A DNA stretch of 64,000 bases, taken from Patiria pectinifera. Its lineage: Eukaryota > Echinodermata > Asteroidea > Valvatida > Asterinidae. A program made the position numbers and the translations under genes. Position 1 is the first letter of the stretch; every line of letters starts with the position of its first letter. Shown here piece after piece: positions 53,901-64,000 of the stretch. The stretch is from assembly GCA_029964075.1 (NCBI GenBank), contig CM057134.1, forward strand, positions 21,492,905 through 21,556,904. Reading direction: 5' to 3'. The notes beneath the pieces are model-generated. The model made no database searches, was not told the origin of the DNA, and worked only from the letters and a program-made list of their open reading frames with translations.

Positions 53901-56900
53901 AATGTTGTAAACATTAACATAAATAACAAAACAAAATCCACAAAGTTTTGGACCTGCTCTGTGAATTTTAGGGCTTTGTAAGTTTATTTTAATAAAAAAT
54001 GTCGTACAAGTTCACTAAAACAACTTTTTATATGAAATAAGTTCAATGTCTACTGAAAGGTGACGTACATTTGGATGTTGAAGTCTGACGTAGGATCTGG
54101 CACTGGGGTTGAGAAGATGACTTCGGTTTGATTTGCATATCTGTGAAATAAAGATAATGTCAAAATATGTAAAAATTCAAACTTAGCATTCGGCCTTGTA
54201 GTTCAGAGCATTAATCTTCCTGCTATCTGAACAGTCACTGACAGTCAAGTAATCAATCTTCTTCCCCTGCCATGCCTTTTACACAGGCTAGTCACCAACA
54301 GTCAGATCATAGTTCTTGTAGGCACGGTGACAGTCAAATTCCATCAACAGACAAAAACAGGTGACTGGTAGGCACAGCTGGCTTATCAATCTCCTACAGT
54401 CACAGCATAGCTATATCAGGTTTCATAACAATCACAGCCAGTCAATCCTGCTTTACGAAAATGAGTAGCACACAACTGTCATAATCAATCCCCTGATTTA
54501 TTTCGACTGCTGGGCCAGCCTTGTTTAAACTGCCAGCAGGAGAGGTGTTCAATCACTTTTATGCTTCCAAAGAATGTTATGGCAGAAAATATAAAATGGA
54601 TATTTCAATCAAAACAATTGCAAAGCATTTGAAATTGCACAAATGTTTATAAAAAAAGAGTGTCAAAAACTCAATCCCTCTGCTATACCTGATGCTGGAT
54701 ATACCATGTACATGCATACATATCTGTGCATGTACTGGTTTGAGTAGCTTAGTACATTTGTTCATACTTGAACTTATACTCGCACTCATATGACTGGTAC
54801 TCACACTCTTGGTAAGGTACTCGTACTCATGAAAACAATCTCCTGCTGGAATTTAAAGGTACATGCCGGAAAAGAACCCAGTTTTTACTGTTCAGTAGGC
54901 TTTTTAATATGTTTTTAGAGCAAAAAGCCCTTTGGCACATACATGTACGTAACCATTAAAATGTGCTCTTATTCTTAAAAAAGTACAAGTGCTTGAACTC
55001 ATGGAAATGTACTTGTAGTCACAAGAGAAAATGCATTGTACTTGTACTCATAGCAAGCACTTGTACACTGTACATGTTGTTGTACATGTACAATGTACTC
55101 GTACTGGTACTTGACTACAACACTAAGTACTGTGACCAGACAAATTCAATCTCCATAGAGGTATTAAACCAGTACTCCACAGCTATCCATCGCCTGCAGT
55201 CACAGTATGGGTGTATCAAGTAAAATAAGCAGTCACAGGCAGTCAATCTTGGTGAGTGCATTCTTTAATGCTTTTTTTGTTCTTCTAATTGTCACTTGAT
55301 TGATGTTTACTGGAATGACAGCTTGAATGATCCGATTTGTCAGATAGAGGGAGGGGTGAATACGGGTGAATTTACTTACTTTTGAATAAAATCTGGGATT
55401 GTGAACACAACTTGCATCACTGAGTTCATGTAGCAACTGTTGGAAAGGAAACATTACAAAGCATCAACAGACTAGACATTTCTTAAAACACTCTTGAAGC
55501 GCAGAGTCCGTTTTACTATACTCAAATAATGTTCCCTTTTGTTTGGACTTCGAATTTTCTTGACACGTCCCACAAGGTTTGTACAAACTCCCATTGACTC
55601 GGAGTAAGAATCGCAGATTTATTACTATTTCAGGTAATTCTCTGTGGCGAATTATAAGCTGTACATACAAAGGCTGATAACAATCCAGCACAGATACAGA
55701 CAAAATGTGCCATCAGAACACCCATACTGAAATGTGTAACCTTGTGGAGACATTTCTTTGTTCTTGTGTAGTAAAGTTTTCAAGTTTGAAATTGTAGTTT
55801 CAAAATGCTCTCATCGTAACCAGAATTAATTTCCTTGGCTGAAATTCAGATTAAATATCCCTTTTCTAAAACTCTTCCATTTGCGACAAATCAACCCACC
55901 TTGGAAATTCCTAGTTTTTAAGTAAAATCCATTTATCCATTTCGTGAAAACCTTGCGGAGACGTATTCATCTATAGAAATTGCCCTGTGGAGACGTATAC
56001 AATCTTTTGTTCCCTATTGTGTGCATGTCTCCAGAGGGCACGGTGTATCAGATCAAAGTGTATAGAGCCAACAGGAAATTGCACACATCATCGTAGGCAC
56101 TGTGTGGTCGAGTGAAAGCACCTTGATGGTGGGTGTACAATGGTACATGCATGCCAAACCCAGACCCATCGCCAAGAATGGCATTCAAGTGTTGGTGGCA
56201 GATTGCCAATTGAATATGCCTGGCAATTCAAGTGTTATGTAATGTCCGTGACAGAGATTAACAATGTAAGAGCTCAATGAATATACCTGAAAATGTTTTT
56301 TTTTAATTGTATACATCACATCATCTAGTCATGGTCAAGGAGATTACAGACTAGGAGATGTGGATCATTTCTCTGAATCATTAATTGGATATGCTGGTTA
56401 ATTGGCTCCGTCAAGGACATTACACTTCCTTTAATAATGCAGGAATTACCCCGACGCAATACATGTAGCCTTAATAATATAATTCACTACCCTTTAACCA
56501 GATCAGACCATGTGTGCAGGTTCATATGTGACCGGCTCTACAAAAAAGTCACTCTGAGCATTATTGTGTTATGGCCTGCTCAACATTGAGAGGGTGAAAA
56601 TTTCGTCAAAATGTAGTTTTCATTTTATGTCATGAATGACATCTTTAATACCTACAGTTTCAGGTTTCTTTCACAGAAATGTTGGTTTGGATGAACAAAA
56701 TGGAAAAAAAAAACATTTTGTCATGTTTGTGTGCATTATTCTGTTGTTCTACAACAAAGCCAGCTATTTCAAAGGCTGTTTTCTCAGTTGTGCAATTTGA
56801 ACTCCAAGGAAGTAATTAATATGCAAACACGTCATATCTCCAGAATGGGAGGCGCTATGGAGCTCTATTATATACCAAATGAAAGCTTACATTGCGGGCT

Positions 56901-59900
56901 TTCCAACCATGTATATAACTCCATTTCACCTTTTTGTGACATAATACCCTTTTTGTGGGGCCGGTCACATATGGCAAGCAGAATACACAACTTAGTTTCA
57001 CATGGATGAAAATACAAAGGCACAAACTCACTGGATCTTCGCCTGCTACTTGAATACAGAGTCTAACAGAGCCAAAAGTTATACCACAGGTTACTAACAC
57101 ATGATGGAAAATCATGGCATTGAAATGCCCTCACTTTTTGGTACTGTCACTTTTTTCACCACTAAGTTTAGAGGGTTTCAGCATGCGTTGAGCCAATGTA
57201 TGTAGTGTGTACCTATTGCCCAGGTTCCTGATGCCAGTGTAGCCTGATCCATACAGCGGCGTCAGCTTGCTGCCAGCCTCCTGAATCACATCCCACTCAG
57301 CCACCTTGGTGTTCAGGTCAATCTCCAGCTCTGTCATGGTCTTATCTGTCTGAAATTCAATTCAACACATTTCTTTCTCAAGATAATACATGATTAACCT
57401 GCATCTTGTGATGTGGTCCATGCATGTCAAAACCGGGCACTTCTGGGCAAGAAGTCATTGAGTTATTGCAATAATAGTAAAATACACACGTTGCTCTTTC
57501 AAACCTTTGTTTGTCCCTTTGTTTTTTTAAATTGGATATACCAAAGCAAAGCTTTTTATTTTGAATTCAGACTGTCCAAAAAGTCACTTTTACAGTGCAT
57601 TTTAAACGTTACTTAGCACCACAAAAAAAAACCTCAAAATTGCTGAAAATCAACCCATGTCATTTGCTTTTTTGTTTTGCAATTTTTCATTTGAAGCAAC
57701 AGAATTCCCCAAATGTTTAACTGCATTACAACCACACGTATTAACCGTTGACCTTTTAGCTCAGTAGATACAATACATTTTGAGAAAACAGAGAAAACAT
57801 CAACACTTTTTTTATCTCAGAACTGGATTCCATTGCTACATGTACTGTATATTAAACAGTGTGCCAATAGGCACCACCTTCAATGTTGGTTTTCTTCAAA
57901 ATGATACCACTTCAAGCGGAGTAATTTCACAGGGTATTTGCCACAAGTCCTATCTTCACTTCGAGAAGGTTATTGTATTTAAATTGGTAGGCATTTCTCT
58001 GGGCTATTGCAAATGATCCTACGTAGCTTTAACCAGTTTCGTCGTGATAACACGCACTGGCTGTTTTTATACATAGGTACGGCTGGCGGGTTAAGACGTC
58101 AAGATTGCATCGACTTGCCTGCGGGTGACATTTAAACACGCTAATCCCTCGTGCCTTTTGTACACACACACAAAAGCCGTGAAGTCTGTGGAGGCGGACC
58201 ATGTGTTGATCTTGAATTGGCTATTGTGTACGGCCTATTGTACAATTTACGCTCCAGTGCACGCCCCGAAGTAGTGAAACTAATGAGGTTTTGGCAAGAA
58301 ATACCGTACAAATACTGTTGAAATGACTCTTGCAAATCAGTGTTTGTGGCGTTTGGCTGTATATCTGAAGTTGGCTGGAAAGTTCTGCCTTTTGCGAAAA
58401 TCGAAATTTTCAGCAAAAACAATGCCGGCGGGAAGTGATTAACTGTCCTACCTTTTCCATGATCATCATGTTGATTCCAAAATGAGCCAGGTGCTGAGCT
58501 AGCTTGGGATCCTCCACCATGTCATCCTCATCGTAGGAAAACACATCTACATAGGCAATCCAGGGCTAACATGAATAAGTCTTGTGGAAATAAATGCAGG
58601 AATCATAATCAAAACATTTAGAAATTGATTAAACTTGTTGCTTTTTCAAAACCGTTTTAAACATAACTATTTTTCAAACTCCCAATACTGAGTTTTCATC
58701 TGCCCGACTAAAATTGTGCATCTTGTCGATTTGACCACGCCAAACAAAACGTTACAGATATAAACCGAATCCGAACCAAAGCTAATGTGAAGCCCAACAC
58801 TCAATCTGGCCAAAACAAATTAAGCAAAAACTGACCCGAAACTGAACCAAAAACTCCAACATCTGGATTGGGCAACTGTGTACACATTTTGTGCCTGAAC
58901 TTGAAAATCGTTGTCCGTCAGTATTGGAATCATACTGTACGGTACGGTGAAGGCTCATAACGTTACCTACCGGTGGGCCTACACCTTATAGACTGTGCGT
59001 GATGGACCACAAAGCCCATGCACATTCGCATGGTTGGGTTGACGTTGGTTGTAACAGGTACAGAACTCGGCAATAATATTGCACCGCGTGAATTTCCAAA
59101 CTGTTTCTTCTGTTTTTCTCCAGTTTCCAAAGTCGGTTTCAGGTTGGGTCTGTTTCATTTTCAGGTCGATTTGCACAACATTATCCGAGACACAAATTCC
59201 ATCATATGAACAGTTTGGTAGTGGTACTCGCTGCTGTAACAGATTCGAACCAGCCAGACGACCCTGGCAAGCTCGGTGGTTGAGTGGTAAGACGTCTGCA
59301 CTACTCAGCAGGAGGTCATGGGTTCGAGTCCCAACCAAGTAAGCTTGTGATTTTTTATTTTTTTTGCACGCCCTTGAACAACACTGAGTATACAGTGTTT
59401 ATTAAAGTTGAAAGGGTGCTGATAATTACCCGAGCCGGAGGCGAGGGTAATTATCAGCATACAGACTCTAAGCGGTATTAAACAGAGTGATAAATACCGA
59501 CCGAGCACATATTTATTCCAATTCATAAATACCTTATCCGTAAAAAATATCAAATAATTCGTTCAAAAAATCCCGATTTTGTTCAACAAGTTCACTTCAT
59601 GCTTTTTGAAACATCCCCTCTAGCAATATAATGGAGTGTTCAGCTGGCGAGTAAGATGTAAACAACCCTTTTATGGAGATTGACGCGCGCGTAACATGTT
59701 CTGCGCGATGTCACGCAGAACGCACCTTGGGCGTTGCGTTTTGAATTTACAACTATAAAATTCTGACTCGCTTGTAGTGTTGCGCATGCCTACGTGAGGA
59801 TTGTGAACGTTCAACCAATGAAACGGTAAGAGGCACTGGATTTTTAGGAGTCCACATTTTATTTTGACAATGGAAAAGTGTTTAAGACCAGCTAGCCATG

Positions 59901-62900
59901 TCTTTATCATCCGTTTAAGACCGGCCACGTGACGGGCTCTCGACCAATAGGAATAGCTAAACTGTCTTAGGTATTTATGAATGAACATTTACATGATTTA
60001 TTGTGCCAGCCTTATTACCTGCACCGTTGGCAGTGATGGTACCCAACTTGACCGCCAGTGGATACTTCAATTCTCCAAAATGCTCCAAGGCATGGTTATT
60101 GCCCCCCGATCCATCAAAGTAGCGCCGTCCACACAGGATAGCCCCATCCGTCAGGTTCATCCAGAGATTGTCAGTCAAGTCACACCGGCTACACTTCCAG
60201 CCTCTAGGGGGCACCTTGACTCCATTGTCCAACTGCAGCAGGTTTTCTGCATGTCTGAGGATTGCAAAAATAAAACAAAGCTAATAAAAGTGCAAAGCTA
60301 ATAACAGAAAATACAGTTTTGCCTTTGATAAAGATCCTGTCACAGTCAAATCGTTAAGCCCTCTTACTTTTTTGGTTTGTATATATTTCAACTCAATCTA
60401 CAAAGTAAGCAGTTTGCAGCAGTCTTATTAGGGCATTAATGTGTGCATGGCCAGTTTTAAACACTATGCTTAACCAGTTTGCGTCGGAGGACGTGATAAC
60501 ACACACTGGCTGTTTTTATACACAGCCACGGCTGACGGGTTAAGACGTCAAAATTGCCTCGATTCCCCTCCGGGTGACGTCTGAACATGCTAATCCCTCT
60601 TGTCCTTTGTACACACACAAAAGTCTGTGAAGTCTGCGGAGGCCGTTGTGCACGGCCTATTGTTGTACAATTTACGCTCCAATGCACATCCTGGAGTATT
60701 GAAACATATGAGGTTTTGGCAAGACATATCGTACAAATACCGCTGAAATGACTCTTGCGAATCAGTATTTGTGGCCTTTGGCTGTATATCAGAAAATTTT
60801 GCCTTTTGCAAAAATTAAAATTTTCAGCAAAAAAAATCCTGGCGCGAAGTGGTTATGACCGGTTGGAGTGTGGATGCTGATAATTGCCTGATCCTAAGGC
60901 AAGGGTAATTATCAGCATCCACTCATTCTTCAACTTAGTGTTTAATACCGGCAAAGTACATATTTATTCCCATTCATGAATACCTTTTCGCTCAAAAAAT
61001 CTCAACTTTCGGTCCAAACATGTCAAAAGTCAAAACAAGTGAAAAATGATAAATTTCCAACAATTTTCTTTTTTTGAAACACCCCGCTAGTTATATCACG
61101 GTATGGCCCTCTCGCGAAAAGTTCTGCAAACAACTTGACTCCCCATGTTATGGAGATTGGCGCGCGCGTTGCACGTACTGCGTGATGTGACGCAGAACGC
61201 AGCTGTGCCGGTGTAGTGTTAATTTAGGAATATGAAGTACTGCCTCACTGGTAGTATTGCGCATGCTTATGTGAGGATTGTGAATGTTCAACAAGTAAAA
61301 CGGTACTGGCACCACATTTCATAGGAGTCATAGAAATTTCATGTGACACTGGAGAAGTGTTTCAGACCAGCTAGCCATGTCTTTACCAACTGTTTAAAAC
61401 AGGCCACGTGACGGGCTCTGGACCAATAGGAATGGGTAAACTGTCGTAGGCAATTATATATCATATTTCATGTCAATAATTTTTGGTTATAGATATAGTT
61501 TTGGAATGTGGTAGAGTTGAGACAAGTCGGGCAAGTCAACCTACAGGTTCATTTAATTTAACCCTAACCCTGCTGAATCCAACAGGATCTAACTATACCA
61601 TAAACCTGTTGGAACCTGATGGATTGAGCAGTAAACCCCTGGCACAAATGTACATGTACATATTCAGCGCCGAATTCCGTTGGGTACTGATAAATAACGC
61701 CAAGTTGGACTCTGTTGGATCCAGCAGACAACTAAAAATTTGGCACAGTTGGATTATGTTGGATTGAGCAGGAAGTAACCGTTGGACTGTTGCATTAGTT
61801 GGTAGACCCGAGCTTTGGGGGTTAGGGTCAAATTTTGCAATAAAACAAAAATCCATTAAAAAAATCAGAACAAAATAAAACAATGTCTTTTTTCAACTTA
61901 CTTTGAGACTGTTCGTGCCTCTCCATCCCAAGCAGCAACTTGCTCCTGCCTAGAAGCTGACTCAGCAGCAAGGATCCCAGTCACTGCCTGCTGCACCTGA
62001 ACAAAAAAACCAAATCCTTTGTTAATGATCAGCATGGCTGTGAATCTTAGGATAATGGGGAATAGTCAATTTATAAGCCAATGGAAGAGGGACTGAGCAC
62101 AACAAGATACCGCTGAGCTGAGGGCACTGATGCTGGACCGGGATGCATGGAATGCGACCATCAGAGTCTCCTGAGAAGGCGTTGTTTGAAGACGACCTCT
62201 CGCATGATGATGATGATGGTTGCTAAACATCTGGTACTAGAATGTGAAGTTGAACTGGTTCTGAACTGTCCATAAGTTTTTTCTAAGTTCATGTATGATT
62301 GCCAAAAATATCGCCTGAGGTGTGCAACCAGGTAATAAACCGTGAAGGTTCACCCCTGGTGGTGCACTTCCAGGACTCTTTAATAGGAAAATTAACAGGT
62401 AAACATTCAAGACTTTGCAATTTTTTTTGGTTCACTGGTTTCTTAAGAAAATCATACCCGAAAAAGGCCTTTGTAAAATTGTAACTGGCATATCAATATA
62501 TGGCAACTGATAAACTGCCTGACTTGAGGAGAAATATCATGCTAGAAATTGGCATCTCACTTCCGAAAATCTAAATTAGATGCGGGTTAGTGCCACTTAC
62601 GGATGCGCGCCCCTAAAATGTATTCCATTTGTGATGATCATTCATCCGTTGAAAATTGAAGTAAAAAAGAAGACCAAGATGTCGTATTTTCAAGCTGTGA
62701 GAATAAACTTAAAGGACTTATTAGTGCATGTATTTAAGACCCCAAAAAATAAAAGTTGAGCACAGGCTTGCAGCCATGATCTGCTCAAGCCAACCTCTCT
62801 CAATTTAGAACCCATCGGCTGAAGGTACAAATGTAGGAATACAATTCCCTGGATTGCATCATGTGTATACCTTGAGAGGAATGTCTTGGTCAGGCAGTGA

Positions 62901-62992
62901 AACCACCAAGTAGTCTGGCAAGATGACCACCGAGTTGTGCTCTTCATATTCATACTGGTTCTGATCCTCCACATCAAAGCCACCCTCCACAC
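40955..62992 (-). CDS. USP5: Ubiquitin-specific protease 5 (isopeptidase T), 5' exon(s) outside window
   Basis: Cysteine deubiquitinase that disassembles free polyubiquitin. Exons in order: 62871-62992, 61902-61996, 60019-60254, 58452-58546, 57213-57349, 55380-55436, 54069-54140, 53724-53808, 53105-53227, 51535-51688, 50384-50564, 49631-49719, 47647-47754, 44689-44832, 43296-43426, 42397-42517, 41894-41978, 40955-41042. Phase is continuous throughout; about 706 residues plus stop. Features in order: [20 protein letters not shown], ZnF-UBP, Cys box ([12 protein letters not shown]), [11 protein letters not shown], charged insert, [17 protein letters not shown]1, UBA2, His box ([10 protein letters not shown]), WVIYNDRK, C-terminus YFYQRL. 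The ZnF keeps [14 protein letters not shown], the USP5-type ubiquitin C-terminus pocket; USP13 differs there. The variant N-terminal zinc finger would be encoded right of the window. The linker after 47754 holds an unusual tandem exon array. Confidence 0.96.
41463..41735 (+). mobile_element. tRNA-derived SINE with conserved tail
   Basis: The head resembles a tRNA promoter (GTGCGGTCTAGTAGTTGGTG and GGGTTCAAATCCAGCTG). The body contains CCTTGGGCAAGCCACTTTAC, GAGTATAAATGGGCACC, GTAACCTGCGATGGACTGGC and CCTGATGGGCATATTGACTC. This body type is widespread among deuterostome SINEs. It sits in the last USP5 intron. Confidence 0.8.
43296..44832 (-). CDS. USP5: USP5 exons for the two UBA domains
   Basis: Exon 44689-44832 encodes UBA1 ([33 protein letters not shown]). 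Exon 43296-43426 encodes UBA2 ([20 protein letters not shown]), completed by [17 protein letters not shown] in the next exon (42397-42517). Both carry the MGF loop that binds ubiquitin's hydrophobic patch. The intron between them contains an inverted-repeat element around 44060-44610. Confidence 0.95.
44060..44610. mobile_element. Inverted-repeat element related to 59404-59992 and 60872-61460
   Basis: Begins ATAAATACCTAAGACAGTTT; the reverse complement of this end closes the copies at 59992 and 61460. The right part is an imperfect hairpin (about 44483-44529 against 44556-44602, GTGCTTGGCCA...). It lies in the intron between the two UBA exons. Boundaries approximate. Confidence 0.6.
45108..45470. 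repeat. Repeat homologous (inverted) to 39605-39990
   Basis: Shares CCAAATTGGGGACCCTATTG, CCTCTATTGTTCAATGTCCC and AGGATCTTTTGTTCTCCC, in reverse complement, with 39605-39990. The two sub-blocks are in a different relative order in the two places, so it is a rearranged rather than simple inverted copy. No coding content. Confidence 0.6.
45868..46869. mobile_element. hAT-like MITE rich in GACTC pentamers, 8-bp target duplication
   Basis: Termini CAGAGTTGTAA and TTACAACTCTG are exact inverses, and CTATTCAG flanks both sides (45860-45867, 46870-46877), the 8-bp duplication of hAT elements. Both ends carry subterminal arrays of ACTCGACTCGAGT-type words, which form many overlapping palindromes. 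The interior has no transposase frame. It lies in the USP5 intron between the linker exon array and UBA1. Confidence 0.88.
46961..47754 (-). repeat. 136-bp minisatellite that duplicates part of a USP5 exon with its splice sites
   Basis: Six in-register copies start at 46961, 47097, 47233, 47368, 47504 and 47640 (plus-strand word GCCTCACCTGG; spacing 136, 136, 135, 136, 136). The rightmost copy is the true exon 47647-47754. Each other unit on the minus strand has a 49-bp intron-like segment (GTGAGG...GGGTAAAG) followed by an 87-bp exon-like segment ([20 protein letters not shown] onward), in the same phase as the parent exon. Candidate cassette exons: 47511-47597, 47375-47461, 47240-47325 (86 bp, one base deleted), 47104-47190, 46968-47054. 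The acceptors lack a pyrimidine tract, so use is uncertain. Confidence 0.92.
48022..48280. mobile_element. MITE with about 38-bp inverted termini
   Basis: The left end CATATGTGATGCGAACAAGC, then TAAATGAGTCG, is mirrored by a right end CGACTCATTTA, then GCTTGATCGCATCACATATG, with one mismatch in the compared words. 259 bp, non-coding, in the USP5 intron upstream of the linker exon. Confidence 0.75.
49058..49179. repeat. Perfect hairpin: 58-bp arms, 6-bp loop
   Basis: 49058-49115 and 49122-49179 are exact reverse complements around the loop CTAAAA. The arm contains GTGGCCTGACGTTGCGAACT. Such perfection implies recent origin or a structural role. It lies in a USP5 intron between 47755 and 49630. 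Confidence 0.95.
50615..51490. repeat. Repeat pair (50615-50870, 51265-51490) flanking a TTAA-type MITE fragment (50880-51123)
   Basis: Both outer segments share GCGAGTGCACAATAAGCTCT, TTTGGTCAATTTTC and a GACCGACC-rich stretch before AAGTGACAT. The middle contains CCAGCATTGGAAATTGATAC, ACCAGGTGC and TATTCCCTTTA, a truncated relative of 20581-21112. The segment lies between USP5 exons 50384-50564 and 51535-51688. Confidence 0.6.
52448..52956. mobile_element. MITE with TTAAAGC termini, copy B
   Basis: Close relative of 26602-27120 (TTAAAGCCAGAGTCCATCAT to ATGATGGACTATACCTTTAA), with TTAA at both tips. A stretch immediately upstream (52290-52445) is similar to 18280-18425. Confidence 0.8.
55380..55436 (-). 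CDS. USP5: USP5 exon: catalytic cysteine box
   Basis: A 57-bp exon encoding [20 protein letters not shown], directly after the exon ending YTGIRNLGN. The C in NSCYMNS is the nucleophile of the USP fold; most relatives read CYLNS. The split serine codon (AG|T) joins exactly to 57213. Confidence 0.95.
58026..58438. repeat. Interspersed repeat, copy 1 (pair with 60465-60850)
   Basis: Long shared stretches with 60465-60850: GATAACAC.CACTGGCTGTTT, TTTACGCTCCA.TGCAC, ATGAGGTTTTGGCAAGA, AAATTTTCAGCAAAAA. Ends look weakly inverted (AACCAGTTTCG/CGGGAAGTGATT), which suggests a MITE. It abuts USP5 exon 58452-58546 on its 3' side. Confidence 0.7.
59266..59338 (+). mobile_element. tRNA-like SINE head
   Basis: GGTGGTTGAGTGGTAAGACG (A-box region), an anticodon-like stem CTGC/GCAG, and GGGTTCGAGTCCCAACCA (T arm) form a tRNA-like structure. 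Acceptor pairing is poor, so a SINE head rather than a tRNA gene is likely. It lies in the USP5 intron between 58546 and 60019. Confidence 0.65.
59404..59992. repeat. Interspersed repeat with internal 15-bp hairpin, copy 1 (pair with 60872-61460)
   Basis: Opens with an exact hairpin TGCTGATAATTACCC (59417-59431) / GGGTAATTATCAGCA (59445-59459) and ends AGGTATTTATGAATG. Shares TGACGCAGAACGCA-type, CAGACCAGCTAGCCATGTC-type and CACGTGACGGGCTCT words with 60872-61460. Confidence 0.7.
60019..60254 (-). CDS. USP5: USP5 exon: ZnF-UBP domain
   Basis: Encodes [40 protein letters not shown] and [15 protein letters not shown]. This zinc finger binds the free C-terminal Gly-Gly of ubiquitin and activates the enzyme. 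The zinc-binding CxxC, the later cysteine and the histidines are present, and so is the arginine of CGRRYF that contacts ubiquitin. The whole domain is on one exon, phase 2 in and phase 1 out. Confidence 0.96.
60465..60850. repeat. Interspersed repeat, copy 2 (pair with 58026-58438)
   Basis: Second copy, in the same orientation, about 210 bp upstream in transcript sense of the ZnF-UBP exon. It is followed immediately by a second repeat type at 60872-61460. Confidence 0.7.
60872..61460. repeat. Interspersed repeat with hairpin, copy 2 (pair with 59404-59992)
   Basis: Begins with a hairpin GGATGCTGATAATTGCC / GGGTAATTATCAGCATCC (arms not perfectly complementary) and runs to CTGTCGTAGGCAATTATATA. 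Lies between USP5 exons at 60254 and 61902. Confidence 0.7.
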
Positions 62993-64000
62993 CTGACATC
63001 AAGACAACGATAGACAACAAAATCAGTATTAGTGGTAGGATTGGGAGGGGGGTAGGTAATATATAGCAAATATTGTTACACTTACTTTTTTTTATGTTTT
63101 GGGTTCGTAGATGCTATAAAAACCAAGAAAAACAATCATTTTCCTGTAGTCTGGTTTTTTTTTACTCCATTTAAGATGAAACGGAGCAATTTATAGACAT
63201 TGGGGAATTGTTAGGTCAGGGAACCAGGCTAGCTGGATTTGTACCCATTCATAGGTGTGTAATCGATTGCAAACAAATGCGGACTAACTAAATATGGTCA
63301 ATTGGGGCCAGTATTTGAAAAAAGCCAATTTTTTACAATGTTGGTCGGCCGACCAGCGTTGGAAATTGATACAAAAATACCTCTTTTCTTGAAAATGACA
63401 ACACACCAGGTGCCATGATTTTACAGTATACTTTAGACTGTCATTCACTAACAGTCCAGCAAGGTATTTCAAAATATTTTGGTAAAATTTTTTGATGTTT
63501 GCAAATGTTGTATTTTCCCTTTAATATCCGGATTGTTAAAAATTAGGTTTGAATTCCGCTATTCAGCTTGGAAATTGGAAACTGTATATTCAAAACCAAC
63601 TGTAAAAAGTAAGCATTCCATTTTTTGTGACACAGGCTAAAGAAAACAACTGGAACATCCCGCAATTTGCTCCATGGTCTCTGATTGTAACTGCATTCAG
63701 TCCCTACTGGTCTTCTTGGTTCATGAATAGCCTGCCCAGGTGACTGATCAGAGCTCCCACCCGATTTTCTTTCACTATTACAGCTCTGGAGGGTATTGAA
63801 TGCAGATCTCACTCGCGCTTGTTACTTTATGTTGGCTTGACTGTGAGCTGAACGGGAGCTTCTCACCATTATTCGGTTTGAAAAAAACAAAACAGGATAA
63901 CTGGATTTTGAAATTTCCAATATCTCCCACTAAGTGCTGTAGTAGTATACAAATACAGCATGGTTTGAGGGGAAGTAGTTGGAATTACTGGTCATGAGGT
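62993..64000. other. USP5 intron sequence at right edge
   Basis: No exon recognised; the N-terminal USP5 exon(s) must lie beyond 64000. Contains a fragment of the TTAA-type MITE family (about 63090-63524, with GTTGGTCGGCCGACCAGCGT and ending TTCCCTTTAA). Confidence 0.7.

Overview
The window is intron-rich animal nuclear DNA. It carries three conserved genes, all on the minus strand and read right to left. Large introns, abundant short DNA transposons, tRNA-derived SINEs, a TATA microsatellite and frequent poly-C/poly-G runs suggest an invertebrate deuterostome (lancelet, acorn worm or echinoderm). I cannot resolve this further from sequence alone. There is no operon structure, CRISPR array or prokaryotic signal. 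All exon models below were built by hand from splice signals, reading phase and recognisable protein motifs.

Layout. (1) 1715-18771: 5' and middle part of a Mind bomb family E3 ubiquitin ligase (MIB2-like): MIB/HERC2, ZZ finger, MIB/HERC2, one MIB repeat, ankyrin repeats. The RING fingers lie beyond the left edge. Its ZZ exon sits in a 1.9 kb tandem duplication. (2) 23167-37371: a complete ten-exon alanine-glyoxylate / serine-pyruvate aminotransferase (AGXT), 395 residues ending in SKL. Intron 3 holds a young non-autonomous LTR retroelement with essentially identical LTRs. Intron 1 holds three concentrically nested inverted-repeat elements. (3) 40955-62992: ubiquitin-specific protease 5 (USP5), from the end of its N-terminal region to the stop codon, 18 exons. 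The first exon(s) lie beyond the right edge. A 136-bp minisatellite lies immediately after the linker exon; each unit carries an in-frame copy of that exon with its own splice signals.

The three genes do not form a pathway: AGXT is a peroxisomal metabolic enzyme, while the MIB-like ligase and USP5 act at opposite ends of ubiquitin metabolism. The most notable non-genic content is the exon-bearing minisatellite in USP5, the nested elements in AGXT intron 1, and the ZZ-exon duplication in the MIB-like gene. I found no clear evidence of a wholly new biological system.
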